Origin: Candidatus Bathyarchaeota archaeon
GTDB taxonomy: Archaea > Thermoproteota > CALKCG01 > B24 > DRYS01
Length of the DNA stretch: 64,000 nt
Direction of reading: 5' to 3'
Assembly: GCA_018396535.1 (NCBI GenBank)
Contig: JAGTQC010000003.1
Coordinates: 64,988-128,987 of the forward strand
Shown here: positions 36,364-45,135 of the stretch, piece after piece
Layout: the number at the start of each line of letters is the position of its first letter
How positions within the stretch are numbered: the stretch's first letter is position 1
Program-made: the position numbers and the translations under genes
The notes under the pieces: generated by a model
Seen by the model: only the letters and a program-made list of their open reading frames with translations
What the model was told of the DNA's origin: nothing
Database searches by the model: none

Positions 36364-37425
36364 TTGTGGAGCTTTACTAGATCAGCATACCTAATCCATA
36401 TACTACTCATCTACACAGTTATAGGATCGTCTACGTATCTTAACCCTGGGTTAAGATACGTTGAGTATAGAGTTTACGATGTTAAGGATATAGCTGTCCT
36501 AACCTATCTAGGTTCTAACAAGACTGTTTATGTAGATTGGCTTGTACCTATGAATAATAGCCATCAAGTATCCTATATACTAGATTTGAATCCTAGCGTG
36601 TACGAAAGGTTTACCGATAGATGGGGTAATACTATTTATAGGTTTAGGATCGATATAGATTTATATGGATCAACCTTCAGGATGGAGGGAAGATATCGCG
36701 TCGTATGCTATACTTCTATACCTGCTATAGCAGCTGGAGGGTATGGTAGGGTTGAGGATATTCGCTTAGATGATCTAGATCCGATATACCTAGCTCCGAG
36801 TTTCTGGTGGAATTTCACAGATCCAATGATATCCAGACTCATCGACAGGGTTAGATCAGCTCTACCAGGAGAATCTCGTATAGATGTATTGATCTTAGAG
36901 GCTAAGAGGATCGTCAATTCTAGACTATCATATAGGAGGGTGGATGAGAGGCTCGGTGCTTCTGAAGCTTTAAGGAAAGGTTATGGGGATTGCTCCGAGT
37001 TTTCAGATCTGCTAATATCTATAGCTAGGGGTTTGGGTATACCTGCTCGAAGGGTTTTAGGCGTGTACGTAGAGGATTCCGAAGTTAAAGGATGGCATGC
37101 ATGGGTTGAGGTGTGGAGCCCATACTTAGGATGGATACCTATAGAAGCTACCGAACCCGTATTCCAAGCTAAAACTCTAGGCTATATCACATCGAATTAT
37201 CTAGCTCTATATGTAGAAGGGTATCCTGAAGAGGTATCTAGTGATGATTTCAGGGATGAGGAGATAGTATTCGATGTTAAATTAATCGAGTATAGGAAGC
37301 TTATAGATGATCCTATTCTAGTTATAGCTAGGGATCTCGCTATATCATTATCGATAGCTGTGGTAGCTATAATATCCATCCATACAGTTGTTAAGAGGGT
37401 TTATAGGATTAGAAGACTCTGTTAG
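36364..37425 (+). CDS. Secreted transglutaminase-like cysteine protease, membrane-anchored
   Basis: A 353-residue extracytoplasmic protein. A signal peptide covers residues 5-25. Residues 25-170 are beta-rich. The transglutaminase core has the catalytic Cys in GYGDCSEFSDLL (about residue 217) and His in GWHAWVEVW. The third residue, usually Asp in VDPT, is Glu here (IPIEATEP). A single membrane helix near residue 325 leaves a short basic tail inside. Such archaeal proteins are assumed to be peptidases or cross-linkers at the surface. It is on the same strand as the iol-like genes but 87 bases later and overlaps the aspartokinase stop by four bases at its end. Confidence 0.8.
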   Translation: MWSFTRSAYLIHILLIYTVIGSSTYLNPGLRYVEYRVYDVKDIAVLTYLGSNKTVYVDWLVPMNNSHQVSYILDLNPSVYERFTDRWGNTIYRFRIDIDLYGSTFRMEGRYRVVCYTSIPAIAAGGYGRVEDIRLDDLDPIYLAPSFWWNFTDPMISRLIDRVRSALPGESRIDVLILEAKRIVNSRLSYRRVDERLGASEALRKGYGDCSEFSDLLISIARGLGIPARRVLGVYVEDSEVKGWHAWVEVWSPYLGWIPIEATEPVFQAKTLGYITSNYLALYVEGYPEEVSSDDFRDEEIVFDVKLIEYRKLIDDPILVIARDLAISLSIAVVAIISIHTVVKRVYRIRRLC

Positions 37426-38834
37426 GCTTCGTAGAGTCTGAATTCATCATGTATCGCTCTCACAGCTTCCTCTCCATCCTCCTCTTTAACTACGAATGAT
37501 ATATTGTATTCTGAGGAACCTTGCGCTATCATACGTACGTTTATCCCTTTCGAAGCTACAGCTTTAAATACCCTAGCTGCTACACCCGGTGTCCCCCTCA
37601 TGCCAGCTCCTATCACGGATACTATGCATACATCCGGCTCATAGTATATACTGCTAACTAGCGAGCCTGTAACAGTCGATTCTAAAGCTGAAACCCCTTT
37701 ATCTAGTGAGCTTCTATCTACGACCATAGTTATATTTGCTTCAGAACTACTTTGTGAAATCATGAGTATATTCACGCCAGCTCTACCTAATGCTTCGAAA
37801 ACCTTAGCAGCTACTCCTGGTAGGCCAACCATACCCGTGCCTTCGACGGCTAGTAAGGCTACATCTCTTATCAATACCACAGTCTTAACTATACGTCTAT
37901 CGATCTCAGGTTTACCAGGTCCTATAAGTGTCCCTTGCCTACTCTTATCGAATAGATTCCTGATTCTAACAGGTATACCTTTAGAGATCACAGGGTCGAA
38001 TACCCTTGGATGTAAGCCTTTAACACTGAATCTAGCTAGTTCTACAGCCTCCTCGTAGCTTAACCTATCTATAGTCCTAGCCTTCCCTTCGATCTTAGGA
38101 TCGGCTGTCATTATACCATCTACATGAGTCCATAGGCAGACTTCATCTGCATCTAAACATGCAGCTAAGATTGTAGCAGTGTAATCAGCTCCCCCACGTC
38201 CAAGGGTTGTTATACTACCATCAACCGTCGCACCGGAGAAGCCTGCTATTACAGGTATCGTACCGCGATCTACTAGAGGCTTTAATCTTCTAGAAACTTC
38301 TACTCTACTATTCTCTATCAGTGGGGTAGCATCTCCGAATCTACTATCTGTAACTATCCCAGACTCCCACCCTGCTAGATCTACAGCTTCGACCCCCTCC
38401 TCCCTTAACCTACTAGCTACTATTATAGATGATAGAACCTCGCCGGTGGAGGCTATGTAATCCCTAGCTCTAGGAGTAACTTCTCTAAGCTTCAGACAGG
38501 TGTATAGAGTCGATTTGATATCCTCTAGGACTTTATCTATCCTCTTAGAGACCGATTCCCTAGACTCGACTCTACGTAGAGCCTTCTCTACTAGACTTGA
38601 ATGGGTTCTCCTAATCAAATCTAAGTATTCTTCGATCTTCCCTTCGATACCTAGTTCGCTATACCTGCAGAGTGTTAAGAGACTATCTGTTACACCTTCG
38701 ATAGCTGCTACGACTACTACAAGCTTCCATCCGCTACCCACAGTGTCTCTTACTACATCGACTATCCTATCTATACCGTCAGCTGTAGCTACACATTTCT
38801 CACCAAACTTATAGACCAATATATCACTACCCAT
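37422..38834 (-). CDS. Aspartate kinase with two ACT domains
   Basis: A 470-residue amino acid kinase that phosphorylates aspartate for Lys, Thr and Met synthesis. ITTLGRGGADYTATILA (about residue 225), DGIMTADP and RFSVKGLHPR are kinase landmarks; residues 320-470 hold two ACT domains (GMVGLPGVAAKVFEALGRAG and GMRGTPGVAARVF), the usual site of feedback control. The normally strict KFGGTS signature is KFGEKC, and WTDVDG is WTHVDG, so catalysis may be altered. I moved the start from 38915 to ATG 38834: it begins the fold properly and overlaps the upstream stop by eight bases, implying translational coupling. Confidence 0.85.
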   Translation of the reverse strand: MGSDILVYKFGEKCVATADGIDRIVDVVRDTVGSGWKLVVVVAAIEGVTDSLLTLCRYSELGIEGKIEEYLDLIRRTHSSLVEKALRRVESRESVSKRIDKVLEDIKSTLYTCLKLREVTPRARDYIASTGEVLSSIIVASRLREEGVEAVDLAGWESGIVTDSRFGDATPLIENSRVEVSRRLKPLVDRGTIPVIAGFSGATVDGSITTLGRGGADYTATILAACLDADEVCLWTHVDGIMTADPKIEGKARTIDRLSYEEAVELARFSVKGLHPRVFDPVISKGIPVRIRNLFDKSRQGTLIGPGKPEIDRRIVKTVVLIRDVALLAVEGTGMVGLPGVAAKVFEALGRAGVNILMISQSSSEANITMVVDRSSLDKGVSALESTVTGSLVSSIYYEPDVCIVSVIGAGMRGTPGVAARVFKAVASKGINVRMIAQGSSEYNISFVVKEEDGEEAVRAIHDEFRLYEA

Positions 38835-40119
38835 GACGAGCCTCCCATCTTCTAGGTAATCCGTGTAGAGCTTTAAGTTTAGCCAGCTCGTCTGCGAGCA
38901 TTGGTAGAAATACACCTACATCCGATATTACGCCTATAGATTGAGCTGTCCCTCTATCGAGGAGTTTAATCGGTACAGCCGGGTTTATATCTACGCATAC
39001 GACCTTAACCGTGGAGGGTATCATATTCCCTACAGCTATAGAGTGTAGCATAGATGCTAGCATCAAAACTAGGTTAGCATCCCTAAGATGCTCTCTATAC
39101 GCCTTCTGTGCTTCAACCATATCCGTTATAACATCTGGTATTGGACCATCATCTCTTATCGAGCCTGCTAGTACGTATGGTACACCGTTAACTATACACT
39201 CGTAAAATATCCCGCTTCTCAATACACCTTTCTCCACTATCCCACGTAGACCACCATACTTTATCACTTCGTTTATAGCTACTAGATGATTCCTATTCCC
39301 ACCGGGTACTCTATATCCTTCATCAACCTTTAATCCGAGTGATGTACCGAATAGAGCGTATTCTACATCATGGACTGCTAACGCATTACCAGATAGTAGA
39401 GCATCGACGTATCCCATACGTATGATTCGAGCTAGGTGTTCAGCACCTCCTGTATGTACTACTGCAGGTCCAGCTACGACTACGATCTTACCTCCAGAAG
39501 CCTTCACTTTATGCATCTCCTCAGCTACCCTTCTAACTATGGTAGGTGTAGGCTTCTCTGATGATGCTCTACTACTCATAAACTCGAAGATACCGGCACC
39601 AGTTCTAGGATACTCTGGAAGTTTAACTCTTACCCCTTCATCACCTACTACTATGAGATCTCCTCTACGTACATCCCTAATACCTTTACAATAAGCTTTA
39701 CAATTCACTGGGTCTACGACTATAATTTTATCCATACATATATCCTCGACCGGTATCCATCTACCCTTATACCTTACCCATGTAGGATGATTCGTAGTAA
39801 CATAGAATCCATCTGGTAGAACCATATCGTTCGGCGCCTCCTCTAACCTAACATCCTCTATACATGCTGGTACAGCTCCTAAGCTTCTAAGCTCTTTAAG
39901 CATGTATTCAAGATGTTCACGACTCCTACCTCTAACCATTATCCTAGCATAGCTTACCTCATCCTTCCTTCTCCCTATACGAAATTCTAATACCTCGAAT
40001 TCTCCACCTAGATCCATAATCCTATCGAAAACCTTCGGGAGTATATACGAATCTATAAGATGACCTTCAAGTTCGACTATCTCTGAATATTCATCGCTAG
40101 GTTTTTGGAAGGTAGTCAC
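38827..40119 (-). CDS. Archaeal ornithine cyclodeaminase / LOR-SDH type protein (TIGR00300 family)
   Basis: A 430-residue protein of the family first annotated as LOR/SDH bifunctional conserved region, a member of which (Methanococcus maripaludis MMP1218) was shown to be an ornithine cyclodeaminase. Residues 10-100 form a small N-terminal domain (VELEGHLIDSYILPKVFD). The main part has VVVAGPAVVHTGGAEHL (about residue 225), GNALAVHDVEYALFGTSLG and LASMLHSIAVGNMIPS. It would turn ornithine into proline with release of ammonia. Its stop overlaps the aspartokinase start, so the two are translationally coupled, an unexpected pairing of proline and aspartate-family metabolism. A different amino-acid substrate is possible. 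Confidence 0.8.
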   Translation of the reverse strand: MTTFQKPSDEYSEIVELEGHLIDSYILPKVFDRIMDLGGEFEVLEFRIGRRKDEVSYARIMVRGRSREHLEYMLKELRSLGAVPACIEDVRLEEAPNDMVLPDGFYVTTNHPTWVRYKGRWIPVEDICMDKIIVVDPVNCKAYCKGIRDVRRGDLIVVGDEGVRVKLPEYPRTGAGIFEFMSSRASSEKPTPTIVRRVAEEMHKVKASGGKIVVVAGPAVVHTGGAEHLARIIRMGYVDALLSGNALAVHDVEYALFGTSLGLKVDEGYRVPGGNRNHLVAINEVIKYGGLRGIVEKGVLRSGIFYECIVNGVPYVLAGSIRDDGPIPDVITDMVEAQKAYREHLRDANLVLMLASMLHSIAVGNMIPSTVKVVCVDINPAVPIKLLDRGTAQSIGVISDVGVFLPMLADELAKLKALHGLPRRWEARHG

Positions 40120-40258
40120 CTGTCATATATACCACCTTAGTATGCCGGTTATACAGGGATGATCATAAGATCTATCTACACAGGTATTTAACGTTTCCTC
40201 CTATAGAAGTTAGCTTAATAAGATGTAGAGTTGCTAGTCTGTTATCGGTGATACATAG

Positions 40259-41416
40259 TTGAATCTGAGAGAAAGATTTCTTGAAGTAGCTAGATTCGGT
40301 AGACCCGATAGGATACCGCTATCGCTTTGGGGTATTAGACCAGCTACGCTTAAGAGATGGTGGAGGGAGGGTCTACCACCCGGTATGGATGCAGCTACAT
40401 ACTTTAGGTTCGATATATATGATATGAAATCTTTCAATTTGACATCCTGGCCTTCAGAGGGTTTCCTATGGGAGCCTAGTGATAGGCTTGTAAACCTAGG
40501 TCCTATACCCCCATTCGAGTATAGGATTCTGAGGGAGGATGAGAGGTATAGGGTTTGGGTTGATAGTTTAGGTATAACTCAGTTAGGTTTTCAGGATGAT
40601 TGGAAGGATGGGTGGAGCGGGTTTGCTACGAGGACATTCATAGATTTTCCAGTTAAGGATAGGGGTGATTTCGAACGTATAAAAACTAGGTATGATCCCC
40701 ATCATCCGGATAGATACCCGTCCAGATGGAGTGAAACCGTGGATTTCCTTAGGAAGAATAACGATGGAAGCTTCCTTACACATATGTCGTTGAGAGGAGC
40801 GTTCTGGTGGGCTAGGGATATGATGGGATTGGAGGCTACTCTTAAAAGCTTCTTTAAGGATAGAGCGTTGATCAATGATATACTCGATCTATACCTAGAC
40901 TTCCATATAGAGGTTTTGAGAAGAGCTGTAGAAGAGGTTGAAGTAGATTATGTTACGCTTAACGAGGATATGGCGTACAAGCATGGACCTATGATCTCCC
41001 CACGTATGTTTAGAGAATATATATCGCCCATCTATCGGGAGCTTATAAAATTTCTCAGAGATAATGGTGTTAAAGTTGTTATAGTCGATAGTGATGGATA
41101 TGTAGAACCGTTGATACCTGAACTTATGTCTGTAGGTGTTGATGGTGTATCTCCGTGTGAAGTAGCAGCTGGTATGGATATAGTTGAGCTTAGAAGGAGG
41201 TATCCTAGGCTAGTTATGATGGGTGGTATAGATAAGAGGATGCTAGCATCATCTAAATCTGATATAGAGAGGGAGGTGTATAGGAAGGTTCCGCCACTAG
41301 TCGAGAGTAGAGGATACTTTCCAGGTGTGGATCATGCAGTCCCGCCAGATGTATCCTTCGATAACTTCAGCTATTTCGTAGAGCTTCTGAAGAAGCTGTG
41401 CGGCTGGGTCGATTAG
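40259..41416 (+). CDS. Uroporphyrinogen decarboxylase-family protein (probable methyltransferase or lyase)
   Basis: A 385-residue member of the URO-D superfamily, which also includes corrinoid methyltransferases such as MtaA. RFGRPDRIPLSLWG opens the fold; HGPMISPRMFREYISPIYRE (about residue 245) and VDSDGYVEPLIPEL follow, then GGIDKRML near 320. The heme-type N-terminal motif for HemE substrate binding is not present and no hem genes are near, so a heme role is unlikely. Start is TTG. It is followed by a broken DUF2284 gene, and it may once have shared a transcript with it. Cytoplasmic. Confidence 0.78.
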   Translation: MNLRERFLEVARFGRPDRIPLSLWGIRPATLKRWWREGLPPGMDAATYFRFDIYDMKSFNLTSWPSEGFLWEPSDRLVNLGPIPPFEYRILREDERYRVWVDSLGITQLGFQDDWKDGWSGFATRTFIDFPVKDRGDFERIKTRYDPHHPDRYPSRWSETVDFLRKNNDGSFLTHMSLRGAFWWARDMMGLEATLKSFFKDRALINDILDLYLDFHIEVLRRAVEEVEVDYVTLNEDMAYKHGPMISPRMFREYISPIYRELIKFLRDNGVKVVIVDSDGYVEPLIPELMSVGVDGVSPCEVAAGMDIVELRRRYPRLVMMGGIDKRMLASSKSDIEREVYRKVPPLVESRGYFPGVDHAVPPDVSFDNFSYFVELLKKLCGWVD

Positions 41417-41503
41417 GATGGGTGGGTTTTATCCTCGAGTGATGTATTTTACTCCATATCGTTGAAGGACACTATGTAATCTAGTTATTAAGCTATGTGC
41501 TAG

Positions 41504-41942
41504 GATGGCTAAGATTAGGAGATCTGCGGATGTCGTAGTCGCGGATTTGGTTAGGCTTAAATGTATGGATGTGGTGGCTATGGGGAGAGGCTTGCATGCC
41601 CCTCATACTCTCCGACATCTGATGAGACTAGAAGGAATACTGAGATTGTAATACTGGTAGAATTTCTAATTGAAGCTGATATCCATAGGGTTATGGCTAG
41701 ATTTGAGAAGTAGGTTTTTCCTAGCTGAGTAATACTCTGCTTTCGCTGTGACTGTAGGTTCGTGTGAATTATATGAGGAGTGTACACTTAAGGATTGTAG
41801 ATATCCGGAGATAGCTAGGCCATCGATGGAGGTGTGTGGTATATATTTCTACTTTACGGTTAGGAAGACTGGCTTCGATATAAGACTTCTCAAATCTCGC
41901 ATGGATATCTCAAAATACTTCGGGTTACTAATAGCTAGATAG
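41504..41942 (+). pseudogene. Decayed DUF2284 (predicted metal-binding) gene
   Basis: Three frames together rebuild a DUF2284 protein. Frame one (from ATG 41504) gives VVVADLVRLKCM and YGRGLH-like GRGLHAPHTL and stops at about 41660. Frame two continues with EIVILVEFLIEADIHRVMARF. Frame three gives AFAVTVGSCELYEECTLKDC, then RYPEIARPSMEVCGI. That end is diagnostic for the family (usual form CRHPE..RPSMEACGID). At least two frameshifts and a nonsense codon break it, and the CxxC metal ligand pair is CELY, so it is inactive. Neighbour upstream is the UroD-family gene; downstream is kae1 on the other strand. Confidence 0.75.
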
Positions 41943-41955
41943 GTATGGATGATAT

Positions 41956-42981
41956 CTAGCTGATCCACTTTACCTCTACATCCTCTATCCTCCATCTAGG
42001 TTTAACCACACTCTCCTCTATGCTTATCGTATCTCCTACGCTATAGTGTAGAAGCCCTGTCCAAGCTATCATAGCACCGTTATCTGTCGCATACTCATCC
42101 CGAACTACGTATACCCTAGCTCCATGAGCTTTAGCCATCTCTGATAGCATCTCCTGTAGTCTCCGATTACGTGCAAACCCTCCTATAACTAGTATCTCTG
42201 ATTTACCTGTATGTGCTAGAGCTCTCTCCGTAACTTCAACCAGCATGGATAGAGCAACCTCTCTTAGACTGTAGGCTACATCTTCAAGCCTATACCTCCC
42301 ACTCCTATAGGCTTTTAGAGCAGCTGTTAGGAGTCCTGAGAACTGTAGATCCATCCCCTTCACAGTGTATGGTAGAGGTATATACGTAGATCCTTTATCA
42401 GCTACCTCATCGAATACTGGTCCAGGCCAGGGATTCGATGGATCGTATAACCCGACCTCTCTAGCGAATACATCGAAACAGTTAGCTATCGTTATATCTA
42501 GGGTTTCACCAAATACTCTATACCTTCCATCCTCGTATCCAAGGATCTGGGTATTCCCCCCAGTAACCAGTAGTGTAAGAGGATTCCGTGCATTCGTAGT
42601 AACCCTACCTATCTCTATATGTGCTAGTAGATGGTTTACCCCGACTAACGGTTTACTTATAGCTAGAGCTATAGCTCTAGCTACAGTCGCAGCTACTCTT
42701 AGGCATGGGCCTAACCCAGGCCCCTGGGAGAAGGCTACTACATCTACATCCCTAACCTTTAGATTAGCTGAATCTAATGCTGTACGTATAGCTTCTCCTG
42801 CAACTATACTATGGTGTTGAGCTGCATCCCTAGGATGTATACCCATACCGGGTGGGGGTTTATACGATCTCCTAACGTTAGCTAGTATTCTTCCATCGCT
42901 AGTAGCTAATCCTACACCGAAGGTATGAGCTGTCCCTTCTATTCCTAAGCAAACCTTAATATCTCTATCCACCTCTGTCAC
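41956..42981 (-). CDS. kae1: Kae1, tRNA t6A transferase subunit of KEOPS
   Basis: A 341-residue ASKHA-fold enzyme that transfers the threonylcarbamoyl group to A37 of ANN-decoding tRNAs. The N-terminus has CLGIEGTAHTFGVG, then the metal-binding His pair in DAAQHHSIVAGEAI (about residue 58), SQGPGLGPCLRV, VTGGNTQI, DLQFSGLLTA and the third ligand in EYATDNGAMIAW near the end. It is not fused to Bud32, whose gene lies 3 kb away. The usual TLDIAIGNxLD is TLDITIANCFD, a mild deviation. Monocistronic on the minus strand. Confidence 0.94.
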   Translation of the reverse strand: MTEVDRDIKVCLGIEGTAHTFGVGLATSDGRILANVRRSYKPPPGMGIHPRDAAQHHSIVAGEAIRTALDSANLKVRDVDVVAFSQGPGLGPCLRVAATVARAIALAISKPLVGVNHLLAHIEIGRVTTNARNPLTLLVTGGNTQILGYEDGRYRVFGETLDITIANCFDVFAREVGLYDPSNPWPGPVFDEVADKGSTYIPLPYTVKGMDLQFSGLLTAALKAYRSGRYRLEDVAYSLREVALSMLVEVTERALAHTGKSEILVIGGFARNRRLQEMLSEMAKAHGARVYVVRDEYATDNGAMIAWTGLLHYSVGDTISIEESVVKPRWRIEDVEVKWIS

Positions 42982-43141
42982 CTACCCCTAGGTTATGTAT
43001 GGTAGAATAGAGGGTTAGCTATGCTATATCTAAACCTTCTAGATTATCCTCCGTATTATAAATTTAGCGGGGGTAGCGGATCTATATTCGTCGATCAGAT
43101 TTATCTTTAATACTATTCCTCAAATAATCTGTAGATAGACT

Positions 43142-43567
43142 TTGCCGTCTAATATCGATGTGGAAAGCGAGGTTAGAGGTACTACACTCAAAGTATACCT
43201 GTATATAATGGTTAACGGGCCTACTAGGATTAGGGATATACAGAGGGGTCTCGGTTTTTCTACGCCTAGTCTAGCATACTATCATGTAGAGAAGCTTGTT
43301 AAGCTAGGTCTAGTAGAGGAGGATGAGGATGGATTTTATAGAGTTTCGAAGAAGATAGAGCTATCGATACTAAAACCATACATAGTATTCAGTGGTAGGC
43401 TTATCCCTAGATTGATGTTCTATGCTGTATTCTTCATAAGCTTCCTCGTATCCTATATAATACTTTCATGGAGCGATCTAAACCTCTATACGATCATAGT
43501 TACGGCTATAGCTACGGTTATCTTCTGGTATGAGACTATAAAGGCTTGGAGGAATAAACCCTTCTGA
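43142..43567 (+). CDS. Winged-helix membrane protein
   Basis: A 141-residue protein with an N-terminal winged helix-turn-helix (TRIRDIQRGLGFSTPSLAYY, residues about 28-75) and two C-terminal membrane helices (LMFYAVFFISFLVSYIIL and the segment around YTIIVTAIATVIFWY). Such membrane-tethered archaeal regulators are common in Crenarchaeota, usually of unknown target. Start is TTG. The next gene, a small two-helix membrane protein, begins 57 bases later on the same strand and may be a partner. Confidence 0.75.
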   Translation: MPSNIDVESEVRGTTLKVYLYIMVNGPTRIRDIQRGLGFSTPSLAYYHVEKLVKLGLVEEDEDGFYRVSKKIELSILKPYIVFSGRLIPRLMFYAVFFISFLVSYIILSWSDLNLYTIIVTAIATVIFWYETIKAWRNKPF

Positions 43568-43623
43568 TCTTCTTTTCAAATAATTAGAGTTATAGCCTAC
43601 CTAGTACTTAATCTATAATCGAA

Positions 43624-43947
43624 TTGAAGATCCTAGTAGCATACATGCTTCTAGCTTCTATACTAGGTTTAGCTACCGTATACGCTTTGAATCTAGTATT
43701 AGAGGGGTATGGAAATGCTGAACTGAAGCCTGTTGAATATACGCCTAGTAGGGCTAGCGATCTAGAGGAGCGGAAGAGCTTAACTATAGGTGGGGTTAGG
43801 GTTGTAGGTTTCGAATTCTATAGTCTTGTCATAGCTTTAATCTCAGCATCCATAACCTTCTATATCATTAAGCGTAGATCTCCTAGAATCTATGGATCTC
43901 TTAAAGCTTCTAGGATCTCCTCTAACCTATATGCTCCGTATGGGTAG
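43624..43947 (+). CDS. Small two-helix membrane protein
   Basis: A 107-residue protein with a hydrophobic N-terminal segment (ILVAYMLLASILGLATVYAL) and a second near residue 70 (FYSLVIALISASITFYII), separated by about 40 polar residues outside, and a basic tail. Not recognised. Start is TTG. Its last 58 bases overlap the 3' end of sua5 on the opposite strand, which makes the C-terminus less certain. The pairing with the winged-helix membrane protein upstream suggests a small regulatory membrane complex, by position only. Confidence 0.6.
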   Translation: MKILVAYMLLASILGLATVYALNLVLEGYGNAELKPVEYTPSRASDLEERKSLTIGGVRVVGFEFYSLVIALISASITFYIIKRRSPRIYGSLKASRISSNLYAPYG

Positions 43948-44522
43948 ACTCTCTCTATCTTAGGTGGATCATAGGTTAAATCTACTATAGTGGATACGGG
44001 TCTTATAGGTAGTGATCCCTGATCGATTATCAAATCTACGCTACTACCTATCTGTCTCAATACATCCTCTATACTATATGGGTTTGCTTCTCCATGAATA
44101 TTTGCGCTCGTAGCCGTTATAGGTTTTCCAAGCTTCTCAGCTATCATAGTAGCGATTCTATGACTCGATATTCTAGCAGCGAAAGCTCTAGGGTTAACTA
44201 TATCTGGGAGTCTAGGCTTCTTCCATGTAGCTATGGTTAGTGGTCCTGGGTTGAATCGATCTATGAGTTTAAAAGCTCTCTCATCTAGGTATGCATACTC
44301 AATCCACATATCTATACTAGATACTATCGCTGTAAGCGATCTATCTAACGGCCTCCTTTTCACCATATAGATTCTAGCTATAGCTTCTTCATTCGTTACA
44401 TCCGCTGCAAGTCCGTAACATGTTTCTGTAGGGTATACTATTAATCCTCCCTGCTCTAGTATAGCTGCAGCCTCCTCTACTATCCTCTCTAAACCCTTCC
44501 CTACCCTTACTATTCTAACCAT
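43890..44522 (-). CDS. sua5: Threonylcarbamoyl-AMP synthase (Sua5/YrdC)
   Basis: A 210-residue YrdC-domain enzyme that makes threonylcarbamoyl-AMP from Thr, bicarbonate and ATP, the first step of t6A formation. Visible are YPTETCYGLAADV (about residue 31), YMVKRRPLDRSLTAI (KRxx nucleotide-binding), FNPGPLTIAT and ITATSANIHGEANP. The C-terminal Sua5 domain found in many archaeal proteins is absent, so this is the short YrdC/TsaC form. Its product feeds Kae1 and Bud32 encoded on either side. Confidence 0.93.
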   Translation of the reverse strand: MVRIVRVGKGLERIVEEAAAILEQGGLIVYPTETCYGLAADVTNEEAIARIYMVKRRPLDRSLTAIVSSIDMWIEYAYLDERAFKLIDRFNPGPLTIATWKKPRLPDIVNPRAFAARISSHRIATMIAEKLGKPITATSANIHGEANPYSIEDVLRQIGSSVDLIIDQGSLPIRPVSTIVDLTYDPPKIERVYPYGAYRLEEILEALRDP

Positions 44523-44604
44523 TAGAATCTGGTGGGAATATGTGGAGAGTAAATATTAAAGTTTAAAGGGAGGGTGAATACATTTTCTTTCTTCTGGTGT
44601 CTCT

Positions 44605-45135
44605 ATGGCTGATAGCTTAGCCCCCTTCGTACCATCACCTATAGAAGTGGTTAGACGTATGCTCTCTCTAGCAGAGGTCGATTCCAAGGATGTTGTCTAC
44701 GATCTAGGATGTGGTGATGGACGTATACTTACGACCGCTATCACAGAGTTTAACGCTAGGAAGGCAATCGGATACGAGATAAGGACTGATCTATACCTTA
44801 AGATATTATCGACTATACAGGAGCTTAAGCCAGTTATACCGGATATAGATAGTAGGATTAGGGTGTATAATAGCGATGCTATGAAGGCTGATCTATCAGA
44901 GGCTACTGTAGTAACGCTATACCTTACGACTCTAGGTAATGAGAAGCTTAAGCCTAAATTTGAATCCGAGCTTAAACCTGGAGCTAGGATTGTAAGCCAC
45001 GATTTCACGATACCCGGATGGACTCCTGTGAAGATAGATAGATTCCAGGGTCACGTTATATACCTCTATATCGTACCTGATAGTTTTAAAGATCAATCGC
45101 TTAAAGCTAGAGAGAGGGTTTGGCGTCTATTCTAG
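44605..45135 (+). CDS. aKMT-like protein lysine methyltransferase
   Basis: A 176-residue class I SAM methyltransferase. Its N-terminus (PSPIEVVRRMLSLAEV) and VVYDLGCGDGRI (SAM motif I, about residue 32), LSEATVVTLYL and LKPGARIVSHDFTIPGW match the plan of Sulfolobus aKMT as remembered, the broad-specificity enzyme that methylates lysines on many proteins including Cren7. Cytoplasmic. The bud32 start lies inside its last 16 bases in another frame, so the two are translationally coupled. Confidence 0.83.
   Translation: MADSLAPFVPSPIEVVRRMLSLAEVDSKDVVYDLGCGDGRILTTAITEFNARKAIGYEIRTDLYLKILSTIQELKPVIPDIDSRIRVYNSDAMKADLSEATVVTLYLTTLGNEKLKPKFESELKPGARIVSHDFTIPGWTPVKIDRFQGHVIYLYIVPDSFKDQSLKARERVWRLF

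Noticed and set aside
38835-38915. N-terminal extension of the aspartokinase in the ORF track
   Set aside because: It lies inside the upstream gene, has no family match and the coupled ATG at 38834 gives the normal N-terminus.
42365-42820. 151-residue plus-strand ORF inside kae1
   Set aside because: Fully antisense to a clear Kae1 enzyme; long antisense frames are common with this codon use.
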